DNA of 64,000 nt, taken from contig NZ_ANIE01000005.1 of NCBI RefSeq assembly GCF_000708045.1, positions 186,001 through 250,000 on the forward strand, read 5' to 3'. Source of the stretch: Marinobacter nitratireducens (GTDB lineage: Bacteria > Pseudomonadota > Gammaproteobacteria > Pseudomonadales > Oleiphilaceae). The notes under the pieces were generated by a model that saw only the letters and a program-made list of their open reading frames with translations, had not been told where the DNA came from and searched no databases. The first letter of the stretch is position 1; each line of letters begins with the position of its first letter. This document shows, in pieces, positions 63,609-64,000 of this stretch. The position numbers and the translations under genes were made by a program.

Positions 63609-63722
63609 GCAGGCGGACCGGATTCTTGGGTCAGAAAACCGCTACGAGCACATCCATGTGAGTTTGGGCTCCGCCATCCATGGCTCCTCACATTTTCTGA
63701 CCCAAGAATCCGGTCCGCCTGC
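63609..63722. repeat. Long-stem intergenic repeat, subtype I, within the atu operon
   Basis: A perfect 30-bp inverted repeat (63609-63638 with 63693-63722; inner part CTTGGGTCAGAAAA) encloses the conserved 54-nt core (63639-63692). It contains the dyads CACATCCATGTG and CCATCCATGG. It sits between two genes transcribed in the same direction, so RNA polymerase must cross it if they form one operon. Confidence 0.85.
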
Positions 63723-63729
63723 TCCGCAA

Positions 63730-64000
63730 TCAATGTTCTTCGCCTGCCCAGGCTGGCGGGCGCTTTTGCATGAATGCCAGGGTGCCTTCTGCGCCTTCAT
63801 CGCCTCGTATGGCTTTGGCAAATTTCTCCGCAGCGCTGTCCAGCAAACCGCTCATGGATTCGTGGCCAACGCGATGCAACAACGCTTTGGTTTCGGCGGT
63901 TGCCACAGGCGCGCACTGGCGGACCCGGTCGATGGCACGATCGATCTGTTCCCGGAGTTCACCGTCGGAACCGGCGGTCTGATGAACGATACCCAGACGG
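63730..64000 (-). CDS. atuE: Enoyl-CoA hydratase-like protein, AtuE-like (C-terminal part)
   Basis: Only the last 89 residues lie in the window; the gene runs off the right edge. The reading frame gives RLGIVHQTAGSDGELREQ and ends AFMQKRPPAWAGEEH, the KRPPxW ending typical of crotonase-family hydratases in carboxylase clusters (methylglutaconyl-CoA or isohexenylglutaconyl-CoA hydratase). The 153-bp gap to the carboxylase gene is filled by a long-stem repeat element. The gene order supports AtuE, but LiuC-type methylglutaconyl-CoA hydratase cannot be excluded from this fragment. Confidence 0.75.
   Translation of the reverse strand, partial: RLGIVHQTAGSDGELREQIDRAIDRVRQCAPVATAETKALLHRVGHESMSGLLDSAAEKFAKAIRGDEGAEGTLAFMQKRPPAWAGEEH

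Overview
The window looks like a chromosomal segment of a marine, hydrocarbon- and lipid-degrading gammaproteobacterium, most likely Marinobacter or a close relative. This is inferred from gene content: an AlkB alkane hydroxylase, an AlkK-like acyl-CoA ligase, FadH, an FadE-type dehydrogenase, a fused-AB Mrp sodium/proton antiporter and an atu-type terpene cluster. The segment is gene dense. No rRNA, tRNA, CRISPR array, insertion sequence or prophage was recognised.

Left third (1-22.4 kb): dadA; a phoD-phoX-like phosphatase pair behind a convincing Pho box; an AlkK-like ligase whose leader holds a palindrome and a hairpin over the ribosome binding site; ppnP; the mnhABCDEFG operon; fadH; a GlxA-type regulator divergent from an acyl-CoA dehydrogenase/crotonase pair; alkB; a small Rof-like protein; an acidic lipoprotein; and a CDF metal exporter.

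Middle third (22.4-45.8 kb) is rich in envelope proteins: a second PhoX-like lipoprotein followed by a two-heme lipoprotein; a chemoreceptor with a C-terminal sensor-like region; an OmpA porin followed by a thrombospondin type 3 repeat lipoprotein; two paralogous small cysteine proteins, one translationally coupled to a 44-residue membrane protein absent from the supplied gene predictions; and an imelysin/DHOR/imelysin/DUF1513/MFS operon with Fur-like boxes at its promoter. Then come rlmJ, an unrecognised gene, an MscS channel, an EamA transporter, a GIY-YIG protein, two alpha/beta hydrolases and a YiaD-like OmpA lipoprotein.

Right third (45.8-64 kb): a subtilase; serA divergent from a D-2-hydroxyglutarate dehydrogenase gene, which is followed by a zinc-site-less sirtuin; a Gly/Lys-rich secreted protein; an ABC1/UbiB kinase-like protein; an FAH-family hydrolase; apt; a purine permease; a TRIC-type channel; a quinone oxidoreductase; and an atuE-F-G-H-ordered set (hydratase, biotin carboxylase, SDR, acyl-CoA synthetase) cut by the window edge.

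The most unusual signal is a family of four intergenic elements (19137-19244, 58553-58660, 58733-58834, 63609-63722). Each has a 54-nt core, conserved between copies, flanked by 24-30-nt arms that are complementary within a copy but unrelated between copies. This is the reverse of a classical terminal-inverted-repeat element, and it suggests either selection on stem pairing or a fold-back mode of insertion.
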